A DNA stretch of 64,000 nucleotides, taken from positions 1-64,000 of the forward strand of contig PCBK01000093.1 of NCBI GenBank assembly GCA_002731275.1, given 5' to 3'. Positions 8,877 to 17,008 of the stretch are shown in pieces; position 1 is the first letter of the stretch, and every line of letters begins with the position of its first letter. A program made the translations under genes and the position numbers. Below the pieces are notes generated by a model. It was given only the letters and a program-made list of their open reading frames with translations, had not been told where the DNA came from and did not search any database. The stretch comes from Deltaproteobacteria bacterium (GTDB taxonomy: Bacteria; Myxococcota_C; UBA6777).

Positions 8877-10289
8877 ATGAGACCAACACCCCTCATTCGT
8901 CTAAAGCACCGCCCTATCGTATCAAATATTCGAGAGGGAGCCTTTTTCTTGCTCCTTTGTGTTCTCTCCTTTGGTCTGTTTGGTACGGCCAACACTTGGG
9001 GACTTCCCTCCACCAAGAGCCACACCTCCTCTCGAGTCCATGTGTTGCGGCATGCAAATACTCCCCGCAAGGTCGCAAGAAAGCGGCGCAAAAGGCGGGG
9101 GAAACTGCCCTCGAAGCCGATCAACATCAACACCGCAAATGCCCGAGAGTTGAGACGCTTGCCTCGTGTTGGGAAGCGAACGGCTGAGCGGATCATTGCG
9201 CTACGTCAACAGCTCGGTGGGTTTAAAAGCATTGAGCAGCTGACAAAAGTCAAAGGCATCGGCAAAGGTACCCTGCGCAAAATTCGACCGTACGTGACCT
9301 TGTCTGGTGGTGCGCCAAGTGCCAGGCCTCCTGTCGTAAGGAGGGATGCACCAGAGCCTCCTCCTGTACGACGAGAGCGACGGAAGCGTCCTCGCCCCCG
9401 CGTGAGAACGAAGCGGTCCCCCTCCAACGATTTGTACGCTCCCTACGTCCCTGGCAAAGGAGCAAGTGAGCCGACTGTTTCCAATGAGGACCATGTCGAT
9501 CCTGATGGAAGTGGGTACGGTCGTGGTAAACGTCGAAAACGACGCGGACGTAAACGTGGTCGGCGGAAGAAGCGCAAAAAACGTCGAAAAAAACGCAAGA
9601 AGCGCAAGAGACGCCGAAAGCGTGCACGGCGCGAGAGAAAAAAGAAGCGCGGAAAGCGCACAAGGCGTCGCAGAAAAAGACGCCGTGTCGCGATGGGGCA
9701 GCTTGGAAGCTCTGAGGAAAAACGGCGACCACGACGACGCAAAAAGGTTCGCGGAAATTGCTACGAGCGTTGGCAGAAAAAGGATGGCGACCCCACACTC
9801 AAGGTCAACGTCAATATCGCCACTGTGAGTGAGCTGAAAGCGCTCCCTTGTATTGGGAAAAAACGCGCGCTGGCGATCGTGTCTTTTCGCCAAACGCAAG
9901 GACCTTACTTCAACGTCGGTGACTTGAAGCGTGTGACAGGACTTGGTCCAAAGATCATCTCGTTGCTCACACCCCATCTCCAATGCAAAATCAATCTCAA
10001 CACAGTGACAGCACAACAACTCACACAAATGAAGCCCTTCTCAAAGCGGGTCGCTCGCTCGATTGTCCGGCTGAGAAAGCGTAAGCGTGGCTTTAGCGCT
10101 GTGAAGCAGATCTTGCACTATCGTCGCATCAATCGCAAAGTATATAAGGAGATCAAAGATCTATTCTTTGTGGCTGCTCATCGTCGACCACTTCGAAAGT
10201 CCAACCGGCGCCGTCGTCGGAAGTCTCGAAAAAATCGGATGCGTCAACCACCACCACGTGTTCGTACCTCTGTGATCAAGATCGACTGA
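8877..10289 (+). CDS. Secreted ComEA-like protein with three helix-hairpin-helix units and an extreme Lys/Arg segment
   Basis: 470 residues. A membrane anchor or signal segment spans about 21-41. Three ComEA-type helix-hairpin-helix units follow: 82-142 (ININTANARELRRLPRVGK...VKGIGKGTL), 310-368 (NVNIATVSELKALPCIGKK...VTGLGPKI) and a weaker 371-432 (INLNTVTAQQLTQMKPFSK). Residues 217-271 are almost only Lys, Arg and a few Gly, and 436-455 are again Arg rich. ComEA proteins bind double-stranded DNA in the periplasm during transformation; normal ComEA has one such unit and no basic block. ATG 8877 has GGAGG 12 nt upstream. The stop overlaps the next gene's possible ATG by one base. Strong nucleic-acid binding is expected; the biological role is unknown. 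Confidence 0.85.
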   Translation: MRPTPLIRLKHRPIVSNIREGAFFLLLCVLSFGLFGTANTWGLPSTKSHTSSRVHVLRHANTPRKVARKRRKRRGKLPSKPININTANARELRRLPRVGKRTAERIIALRQQLGGFKSIEQLTKVKGIGKGTLRKIRPYVTLSGGAPSARPPVVRRDAPEPPPVRRERRKRPRPRVRTKRSPSNDLYAPYVPGKGASEPTVSNEDHVDPDGSGYGRGKRRKRRGRKRGRRKKRKKRRKKRKKRKRRRKRARRERKKKRGKRTRRRRKRRRVAMGQLGSSEEKRRPRRRKKVRGNCYERWQKKDGDPTLKVNVNIATVSELKALPCIGKKRALAIVSFRQTQGPYFNVGDLKRVTGLGPKIISLLTPHLQCKINLNTVTAQQLTQMKPFSKRVARSIVRLRKRKRGFSAVKQILHYRRINRKVYKEIKDLFFVAAHRRPLRKSNRRRRRKSRKNRMRQPPPRVRTSVIKID

Positions 10290-10321
10290 TGCAAAGAATT
10301 CATTTAAAAAAGGAGGCTCTG

Positions 10322-11068
10322 TTGAGGCTGTTTTTTTCTTGCTTACTGATATGTACGTTGTTCCCGACCTCGGGCTGGGCCCAAATGACGAAGGAGCAAC
10401 TTCAGGCGACCAAAACCCGCTGTGTACAAAAAGGCAACCCTGTAAGTTGTGCCAAAGTCGGTGTGTATCTCGAACAAAAAGGTCTGAAAAAGCAGGCCGC
10501 TTCGTTTTACAAGAGAGCTTGCTCTGATGCTCTGAAGCCCCAAGGTATGGCGTGTTATTTGTTGGGCTTGCTGGACACTGCGCACGCGATGACGCACTTC
10601 TCGCGAGCTTGCAAGCTCAACGATGCAGATGGTTGTACCTCTGCCGGGATCTTACTTCGGAAGCAAAGCAAGCCGAAGATGGCGGCGAGCTTCTTCGTCA
10701 AAGGGTGTCAGTTGAAAGATGGACGTGGTTGCCACCGCATGGCGCGTCAACTTTTTCGGACAAACAAAACAAAGCTCGCGTTGCAATATCTCGCGTCCTC
10801 TTGTGGGTTTGGATACCCACCTGGATGTGGCTATGCCGGGTGGTACTACGAAACGAAGGGAAAAGCACCCCAAAAAGCCGAGGCATTGTACCGAAAGGGA
10901 TGCAAGCTGAAGGGCTCTATTTCCTGCGCTCGTCTGGGCTTGTTGCTCGCACGGCAGCGCAAGTTTCGTCCGGCGTTGCGGTTCTTACGTCGTTCGTGTC
11001 GTTGGGGATTTCGGCGAGGCTGTGGGCTCGCGCGTAAGCTCAACGCACAGCTCAAAAGCAAGCCCTGA
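10322..11068 (+). CDS. Secreted Cys-rich Sel1-type repeat protein
   Basis: About 248 residues. The chosen TTG start has AAGGAGG 5 nt upstream and gives a clean signal peptide (MRLFFSCLLICTLFPTSGWA); ATG 10289, overlapping the previous stop, lacks a ribosome site but stays possible. The mature part is six or so repeats of about 36 residues with paired Cys, of the type ACxLGxxxDxxxAxxHFxRACKLxDxxGC, resembling Sel1/Hcp-like helical repeats of Helicobacter cysteine-rich proteins in which each repeat holds one disulfide. Such proteins act as periplasmic or secreted scaffolds. It follows the MBL and helix-hairpin-helix genes in the same direction with tight spacing, so the three are probably co-transcribed. 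Confidence 0.8.
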   Translation: MRLFFSCLLICTLFPTSGWAQMTKEQLQATKTRCVQKGNPVSCAKVGVYLEQKGLKKQAASFYKRACSDALKPQGMACYLLGLLDTAHAMTHFSRACKLNDADGCTSAGILLRKQSKPKMAASFFVKGCQLKDGRGCHRMARQLFRTNKTKLALQYLASSCGFGYPPGCGYAGWYYETKGKAPQKAEALYRKGCKLKGSISCARLGLLLARQRKFRPALRFLRRSCRWGFRRGCGLARKLNAQLKSKP

Positions 11069-11106
11069 CACACAGTATTTCTTACTTTATTCACACCATA
11101 AAGGGT

Positions 11107-11682
11107 ATGTCTATGAAAATATGGGAAAAATTATTTCTTGTTGTCCTCGTTTTATCGCTCAGCGTTGGGTGTGATCAGACGACCAAACGCGTCGCCGAAC
11201 AAACACTCAAACATGCTCCTGCGAAATCAATGCTTCAGAACACTGTGCGTTTTCACTACGTCCAAAACACAGGCGCATTCTTGAGCTTTGGGGCGAAATT
11301 CTCGAAGACGTTTAAATTTTGGAGCTTTTTGCTGCTCCCGACAATCGTCATGTGTTTGATGGTGCTCTTTGCGATCTTCTCGCGTACATTGTCGAGAGGG
11401 CAGGTCGTGATGTTGATGCTGATCGTAGGGGGGGGCCTTGGTAACCTGATCGACAGGCTATTTTTTGGTGGGAAGGTGACGGACTTTGTCAGTATGGGGA
11501 TCGGTCCTCTGCGAACGGGGATCTTTAACGTCGCTGATGTCGCCATTATGTTTGGCTCTTTGGGAATGTTTTTGTTGATGATGTTGCCAGAGCGTGGGGA
11601 TATTGTGCCTGACGAGAACGTCGAGCTTGTCTCGGCCGTTGCGCTTTCAGCTGAAGAAGCACAAGAGAAGAGGGTGTATTAA
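11107..11682 (+). CDS. lspA: Lipoprotein signal peptidase (signal peptidase II)
   Basis: 191 residues, inner-membrane aspartyl protease that removes signal peptides from prolipoproteins just before the lipidated Cys. Four hydrophobic segments are visible. Family motifs are all present: DQTTK at 23-27, NTGAFLSFG at 54-62, GGGLGNLIDRLFFGGKVTDF around 108-127 and FNVADVAI around 140-147, giving catalytic Asp126 and Asp144. ATG 11113 has AAAGGG about 8 nt upstream and may be the true start rather than ATG 11107. The C-terminal 30 residues are an acidic extension. Lies downstream of three secreted-protein genes and convergent with the receiver gene; the Cys-rich lipoproteins at 39356 and 41803 would be clients. 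Confidence 0.95.
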   Translation: MSMKIWEKLFLVVLVLSLSVGCDQTTKRVAEQTLKHAPAKSMLQNTVRFHYVQNTGAFLSFGAKFSKTFKFWSFLLLPTIVMCLMVLFAIFSRTLSRGQVVMLMLIVGGGLGNLIDRLFFGGKVTDFVSMGIGPLRTGIFNVADVAIMFGSLGMFLLMMLPERGDIVPDENVELVSAVALSAEEAQEKRVY

Positions 11683-11822
11683 CAGATTCTCTTGGGGGAG
11701 ATGGGTGGAGTGGCGTTCGCGCTTACTCTCATTGTGTGAGGAGGTCTCAGGCTACTGCGCTCCTTCGTGCGTTTCTTGTTCCTGTCTACCTTTTTCCATC
11801 CGATAGCCTTACATAAGAGCGC

Positions 11823-13016
11823 TCAAGACAGGGTACTTTTTCTCTTCTTCACAGCCAAAGTGAGGTTACTATTTGCGTTGCGGATAAGCACCGCTGACGT
11901 TTTTCCATCTTCGGGGGCGAAGCTCACGCCGACATCGAGATAAGTGTGGATGGGGCCTTCTGGTGTCTGGAGCGGTATATCCAGTCTCTCTTGTAAGCTG
12001 GTGATAATCTCTTCTACGTGTGGGGTACTGAGCACACGAGGAATGAACACACCAAAGGTTTGATCTGAGAGATGACCAAAGGGGGTCCCTTTGGGGAGCA
12101 CACCGCGCAATCTCATCGCGAGAATACGCATGTATTGCTTTGATTTGAGAAGTTTTTTTGTCTCGTTGCATGTCTTCGTAGAGACTTTGAGGAAGAGCAG
12201 CGTCGATGTCGTTGGTATAGGTTGAGTGAGGTGATCATCGAGCACATTTTTGAACGCTGAGAAGCTGAGCGCTTGTGTGACAGGATCTTTGTCCTGTTGG
12301 GGGCGCTCATGTCCAGGCGGCAGTGGGTGGCCTGAGAGTGTTGCCAGTGCAGCGGTTGGGGTGCGCGTTTTCTGTTGAGACACTGTTTTGATTGCAGCAG
12401 AGGGTCTTTTGTTCCGACGAGATTGTTGGCTACGTATCCCGTGTGTTGGTGTTGCCGGATACACTCGTTTGGTGACGCCATCGTGTAAGCTGGCCTCGTT
12501 TTCTTTATCTCTCAGCGACTGCATAAACTGAAATCCATACAGGCTGGGTTCGACGAGACCACCATGTGAGAGCTGTTCTTGGCTAAAGGGCAGCAGCTCG
12601 GTGATGATATTGACGAGGTCTTCCGAGTCGATCGGCTTGTTCAAGATGTTGTTGATCGCCAGCTGTTCTTGTATCTCCCAACGCATTGGGGATTCAAGAA
12701 CGTGCTTTGCGGACGCTGACAACAACACACCCTTTCCTGTATAGCCGTCATTTCGTAGGAGCTCAAAGAAGTGCAAACCACTCATCTGGGGCATGGCTCC
12801 GTCGAATAGGACCAGATCGGGCTCGATTTGTTGTGCCATCACCAACGCCGTTGCCGGGTGGGATAGACTAAGTACCTCATAACCTTCCGCGATCAAGGCT
12901 CCGGAGACCACGCTCCGAAAAAATGGATCATCATCCAACACCATAATAAACGGTGTCGTTTTGAGTTCTTTCCAATTGGAAGATGTGTCGGGTTCGAACA
13001 TAACTGTCTGCTCCAT
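11823..13016 (-). CDS. Response regulator with degenerate GGDEF-like output domain
   Basis: About 397 residues. N-terminal receiver domain: DDD acidic pocket near 28-30, phospho-acceptor Asp72 in LVLFDGAMP, Lys127 in ILNKPID. A Gln/Pro/Thr-rich linker of about 100 residues follows. The C-terminal 150 residues keep the fold pattern of a diguanylate cyclase (FxxxLDDHL..., a helix before LSDQTFGVFIPR, ending in an AVKKRKS helix), but the GGDEF loop is replaced by LSDQTF, so catalysis is unlikely; it may bind ligand or partner. Start is ATG 13016 with AGGAG 8 nt upstream. Stands alone and convergent to lspA; no histidine kinase lies nearby. Confidence 0.8.
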   Translation of the reverse strand: MEQTVMFEPDTSSNWKELKTTPFIMVLDDDPFFRSVVSGALIAEGYEVLSLSHPATALVMAQQIEPDLVLFDGAMPQMSGLHFFELLRNDGYTGKGVLLSASAKHVLESPMRWEIQEQLAINNILNKPIDSEDLVNIITELLPFSQEQLSHGGLVEPSLYGFQFMQSLRDKENEASLHDGVTKRVYPATPTHGIRSQQSRRNKRPSAAIKTVSQQKTRTPTAALATLSGHPLPPGHERPQQDKDPVTQALSFSAFKNVLDDHLTQPIPTTSTLLFLKVSTKTCNETKKLLKSKQYMRILAMRLRGVLPKGTPFGHLSDQTFGVFIPRVLSTPHVEEIITSLQERLDIPLQTPEGPIHTYLDVGVSFAPEDGKTSAVLIRNANSNLTLAVKKRKSTLS

Positions 13017-13215
13017 AGGGATGACTCCTCGCTTGGTGCGTTTGCCTCTGATGTCGTTTTGCGTCCTTCGCAAATTCCATACCAGAAAATGGAAAAGCGA
13101 AAGAGTTCAATTTGGTGGTAAAGTCGCCGGAGAAGACCAGAGGAAGGCGAAGAGAGAAGTGTCCAATTGTTACGATGAGTATACACCCTGTAAGGAGAGC
13201 TATACACATTGTACA

Positions 13216-13788
13216 TCAATGGACCCATCCAAGGCGGAAGAGGTAATAGTAGAGAATAAATCTTGGAACACGTGCGAGGATAGAGAGAAGGTAGGGAAGA
13301 ATCGGCATGCGGTAGATACCTGCGAGCCAACAGAAGACGGAGAACGGCAGGGGGGTCAACGCTGCAAATACGACCGCAATGACTCCCCATTTTTTGTACA
13401 GAGCCTCTCCTTGTGGACGAAAGTATTCGAGGCGTTCGTTGAGGATGGGCAGTCGCTTGATGAAGGGGCCGAGTGGGTAGTTGATCACACCTGCAAGAAG
13501 ACTTCCCGTGCAGATCACGATGAGCGTTGGGGTGACGAGTTGTGGCTTTGCGATCGCGACGAGCAGGTAAGCATCTGGAGGGACTGGAAAACCCAATGTA
13601 TCCGAGATCAGTACACCCAGGAAAATACCTGTATAGCCGAGCTTGTGATACATCCACGCGGCGATTTGATGAAGTTGTTGTTGGTAAAGAACTGACAAAA
13701 GCGCGATGAAGGCGACGATAACGATGAGTCCAACGATGGTCTGTATGAACAGTTTTTTGAGATCGGGCTCATCTGCGGAGGTTGTCAT
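13216..13788 (-). CDS. VTT (DedA/SNARE-associated-like) membrane protein
   Basis: 190 residues of the VTT-domain family, to which DedA and YqaA-like proteins belong; members are inner-membrane proteins linked to lipid-carrier or phospholipid translocation. It shows an N-terminal transmembrane helix (about 15-33), the re-entrant-type segment GYTGIFLGVLISDTLGFPVPPDAYLL, a central GSLLAGVINYPLG, and the conserved basic/aromatic end (RVPRFILYYYLFRLG). Its ATG overlaps the stop of the upstream K+ channel gene by four bases (ATGA), so the two are translationally coupled. No specific substrate can be assigned. Confidence 0.85.
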   Translation of the reverse strand: MTTSADEPDLKKLFIQTIVGLIVIVAFIALLSVLYQQQLHQIAAWMYHKLGYTGIFLGVLISDTLGFPVPPDAYLLVAIAKPQLVTPTLIVICTGSLLAGVINYPLGPFIKRLPILNERLEYFRPQGEALYKKWGVIAVVFAALTPLPFSVFCWLAGIYRMPILPYLLSILARVPRFILYYYLFRLGWVH

Positions 13789-14906
13789 GTCTTTTCAGTT
13801 TCTTTTTTGAGTTTGGAGAGGGCTTGTTCGATGACGTGGGGATTCGGGCGATCTCGGCTGATAAAGAGCAGCTTGTCACCTTCTTCGAGGGTGTGGTCAC
13901 GTGGAGGGTTGACGACGCTCTCGTTGTTTCGCAAATAGCCGATGGGTAGAAAGAGTTGATCGAGCTCCGTGAGTGTTTTGAGTAGGGCACGGAAGTTGAG
14001 CCCGTGGCCAATTTTGGGGAGCGGGATGCTATAGATCTCGTTGTCTTCTTTTCGGTCAAGCAGGCGAGAGATGACTGAGGAGGTGCCACTGTCTTGGACC
14101 TCTTGTACGAGCATCTTCATCATAAAATCGCCAGAAAAGACGATACTGTCGCAGTTGACATGTTGGAACAGTGGTAGGTGTTTTTGGTATACACATTCTG
14201 CGACGGTTTGGATCTCTGGGTCGATGTTTTCGATCATCGTGACGATCGCCACAGTGAGGGCATCGGTGCTGGGATCATCTGGATTGGTCGCGAGGATGAT
14301 GGCTTGTTTGGCGTCTTCGATGTTTGCGCGCTCGTAAGTCTCTGGATCAGTGACGGAGCCTTTGACAAATTGAACATCTTCGATTGTGAAGGGGAGGACG
14401 TCGAGCTGGTTGTTGATCAAGACGATGGGGGCATGTCTGGTTTTTGGACTGGAGCGCAACTGGTCGATCAGCAGGCGGACTTTTTCTGCACCTGGGAAGT
14501 TGATGAGCAATATATGATCTTGAAATGTTGTATCGAGCATTCCTCGTCTCCGACGTTCTGTTTGTTGCAAGAGTACACTGAGAATCTCACTGGCCAGCCA
14601 GGCGAAGAGGCTTAATCCTGCTGCGTAGCCAAACACCATCGTCGTGAGCCGACCGCCTGTTGTTTTTGCATAGAAGTCGCCATATCCAACTGTCGTCATC
14701 GTCGTCATCGTAGCCCAAATGGAGGAAAAGAATGTCAGCGATCCTTTCCAGGCTTCGTACTCAAAGTAGTAAAATAGGGAAGCGTGCAGGAGGATGATGA
14801 AGACGAAGAAGCCGGCCGCCAACGTCAATTGGCCCATTCTCTGGAGGCGAAACCACGTCGTGCGGATGTGTCGGTTTTTTCTCATCCATTTGAAAAAGTG
14901 AATCAT
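13785..14906 (-). CDS. Potassium channel with RCK (TrkA-N/TrkA-C) domains
   Basis: 373 residues. Two transmembrane helices (about 27-47 and 84-104) flank a pore with the selectivity filter TTVGYGD at 71-77. After a basic linker comes a Rossmann-like RCK domain (HILLINFPGAEKVRLLIDQL, VQFVKGSVTDPETYERANIEDAKQAIILA), whose glycine motif is altered (NFPGAEK rather than GxGxxG), and a C-terminal TrkA-C-like region ending HTLEEGDKLLFISRDRP. Such proteins are ligand-gated K+ channels of the MthK type. AAAAAGG lies 7 nt before the ATG and a good promoter sits at 14962-14989. Coupled to the VTT gene by a 4-bp overlap. Confidence 0.92.
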   Translation of the reverse strand: MIHFFKWMRKNRHIRTTWFRLQRMGQLTLAAGFFVFIILLHASLFYYFEYEAWKGSLTFFSSIWATMTTMTTVGYGDFYAKTTGGRLTTMVFGYAAGLSLFAWLASEILSVLLQQTERRRRGMLDTTFQDHILLINFPGAEKVRLLIDQLRSSPKTRHAPIVLINNQLDVLPFTIEDVQFVKGSVTDPETYERANIEDAKQAIILATNPDDPSTDALTVAIVTMIENIDPEIQTVAECVYQKHLPLFQHVNCDSIVFSGDFMMKMLVQEVQDSGTSSVISRLLDRKEDNEIYSIPLPKIGHGLNFRALLKTLTELDQLFLPIGYLRNNESVVNPPRDHTLEEGDKLLFISRDRPNPHVIEQALSKLKKETEKT

Positions 14907-15253
14907 CGTATACCTTTTTGGAGGACCATTTGTGTGGTGATCTCTGAAACAAGTTGGGGGGATTATATTTCGTGGTGACTGGATTGCAAATGGAGAGGGA
15001 CCTAAATACTTGTAGGTCTACGTTTTTCAATGTCTTTATGAGGGAAGGACGCCAGGGGAGAATTGGCGGTTGAGGCTTCTCTCGCGCAATTCTTGCGTTA
15101 CTCCTTTGGATAGGCTACGAATATCTATGTCCTACACCACTTCAAGAGTTCTTGGAAACGTGTGGGGTTGTATGGTATCGTTCAACTGTCAAAGAAGAGA
15201 GTCTCACACCCCCCGAAATCGCTGGAAGCTCACCTTTTGAGGAGGTGAGGTTT
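14907..15253. other. Divergent intergenic region
   Basis: About 350 bp between the leftward channel operon and the rightward PATAN regulator gene. It holds the strong leftward promoter listed at 14962-14989 and a short ACCTA..TAGGT inverted repeat near 15000-15018. A weak rightward TTGCGT-17-TACGAA pair lies near 15095-15125. I see no gene in it. Confidence 0.5.
14962..14989 (-). promoter_or_regulatory. Sigma-70 promoter for the K+ channel/VTT operon
   Basis: On the minus strand TTGCAA (14989-14984), a 16-bp spacer, then a perfect TATAAT (14967-14962), 56 bp before the channel ATG. One of the best housekeeping-type promoters in the window. Confidence 0.6.
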
Positions 15254-16999
15254 GTGCCTGGTAAATGGAATGAGAGCAGGTATACGATGGAAAAAGGCCT
15301 ACGTCGAGAGCATCCACATACCAAATCCCGTGTATTGTTATTTGAGTCCGATCGGGAAGCCGCGACATCGATCGTAGATGTGCTCAAACAATCGTGTTCG
15401 ATTGAGCTTGTCCACGATGTGAAAACGGCGTTGTTGTTGCTCCGTCAGGACACATTTGATGCGTGCATTTGCCAAGCGACTCCGCGCGCGGTCTCCGAAG
15501 ACGAGGTCTTGCGGGAGATCTTATCCGTAGAGCGCTTTCGAAAGCTTCCATTTATCAAACTCGTTGATCGCGAAGGACGTGAAGGGTGGGATGACTGGCT
15601 CGAAGTCGGTGTGGATGATCTTTGGCCTGTTGCGCGGCTGTCCTCGGACTGTGTGTGGTATCTCGAGCTCGTTCTGCAACGCTATCAATCTGCACCAGCC
15701 CTGCAAGGGAAACTGCGTCATCTCTCCGTACCAGACCTCCTACAAATTTTGACACACAATCGCAGGACCGGGCGCCTTGAGATCGTCAACAAAGAGGACA
15801 GCTTCTTCTTCCTCTTTTGTGATGGGCAGCTCATGAGGGCCACTGCGATTCGCTCTGGAGTACGTGGGGAGAACGCGGTCTATCGTGCCCTCCAACAAGA
15901 AGAAGGTGATGGTGAGTTTCGATTTCATCTCTTCGATGAGCGCAAGGAGTTGTTGTGTGGGACACAGCGTAATGTCGGCAATGTTGACTTTTTGTCGATG
16001 GAGGGGCTTCGTCAACGCGATGAGATCCAACTTTTCTTTCAGTCTGTAAAGTGCAAACGCCCGATGTTGCGTGTCGATGCGACGAAAACACCTGTGCCCT
16101 CTGTGCCTCAAGAAGCGCGCGACGTGTACCAGTGGCTTCTCACACAAAATCGCTTTGTCGATTTTTGGGACATCTGTACGGCGTTTCGCAATAGGATGGC
16201 GAGTCAGGTGAGTGGGAGTCTGACACATCTGCACAGGGCAAAGTGCTTACTCGCCAAAGAGTCCAACCGTCGACCTTCTCAGCCTACACTCCCTGATGAC
16301 ATCGGAAAGCAAGCGACACATCGGTACACAGGGAGTCAACTTTACAAAATACCTTCTTATCACGCCCTCGTCTCCGGTATCTTGAAAGGGGAGACGCTCT
16401 GGGCGCTTTCCTCTGTCATTCGCGTTGTCTCCGAAGGTATGCCACCGTCATTTGTCTATCACAAGATGCTCGGTAACGCCTTCAAGGAGCTCTTACAGGC
16501 CGAGCAAGAGGGGAAGCTCGATGAACCACTCTCACTCCCCCTTGTCCAGGATGTTTTTGAGCGCATTTTGGGTGTCCTGATGCCACTCTTCTCTGAGGCT
16601 CCTCCACTCCACAACACTATCATTGTCGGTCGACCTGTCGGGGAATTTGGGACACAACAGATGATCACGACTTTGTTACGCGCTGCGGGATTTGGTGTCG
16701 TCGATCTGGGCTCTCGTATCACACCCTCTCGATTTGTTGAGGTCGCGATCTCTTCGGGGGCATCCTCTCTCTGTATCCCTGTCCGGACTGAAGGAGGTGC
16801 CAAGCTCATTCACTACGTCAGGCAATTGCTCGATCAACAACGTCTGCAACGTATCGTGATTCTTGCGGCAGGATCGTACTTCAAAAACGTCGAGGAGGCC
16901 AAGCAATTTGGAGCGGCTTCTTTGGCCTTTGACGCGCTCGATGTCGTCCGCCAATCCTACCTTCTCTCCGGGATCTCCATCAAACCACCCCAAGCGTAA
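15254..16999 (+). CDS. Pseudo-receiver / PATAN (DUF4388) / B12-binding-like regulator
   Basis: About 581 residues, no signal peptide. Residues 26-146 look like a receiver domain, but the phospho-Asp position is Gln (FDACICQATP), so it should not be phosphorylated there. Residues 151-226 are a PATAN/DUF4388 domain (LQGKLRHLSVPDLLQIL...GRLEI...FCDGQLMRA), common in Myxococcota regulators. Residues 366-446 form a helical cap and 453-566 a B12-binding-like Rossmann domain as in MerR-type photoreceptors, but the DxHxxG cobalamin motif reads RPVGEFG, so base-off B12 ligation by His is lost. GTG 15254 has GGAGG 8 nt upstream; ATG 15287 is an alternative start. The M20 gene follows after 9 nt. Probably a ligand- or protein-sensing regulator; function unknown. 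Confidence 0.8.
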   Translation: MPGKWNESRYTMEKGLRREHPHTKSRVLLFESDREAATSIVDVLKQSCSIELVHDVKTALLLLRQDTFDACICQATPRAVSEDEVLREILSVERFRKLPFIKLVDREGREGWDDWLEVGVDDLWPVARLSSDCVWYLELVLQRYQSAPALQGKLRHLSVPDLLQILTHNRRTGRLEIVNKEDSFFFLFCDGQLMRATAIRSGVRGENAVYRALQQEEGDGEFRFHLFDERKELLCGTQRNVGNVDFLSMEGLRQRDEIQLFFQSVKCKRPMLRVDATKTPVPSVPQEARDVYQWLLTQNRFVDFWDICTAFRNRMASQVSGSLTHLHRAKCLLAKESNRRPSQPTLPDDIGKQATHRYTGSQLYKIPSYHALVSGILKGETLWALSSVIRVVSEGMPPSFVYHKMLGNAFKELLQAEQEGKLDEPLSLPLVQDVFERILGVLMPLFSEAPPLHNTIIVGRPVGEFGTQQMITTLLRAAGFGVVDLGSRITPSRFVEVAISSGASSLCIPVRTEGGAKLIHYVRQLLDQQRLQRIVILAAGSYFKNVEEAKQFGAASLAFDALDVVRQSYLLSGISIKPPQA

Positions 17000-17008
17000 A
17001 GAAGTACC

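Noticed and set aside
9466-9828. Frame overlapping the basic helix-hairpin-helix gene
   Set aside because: Alternate reading of the Lys/Arg run; lacks features of a protein family.
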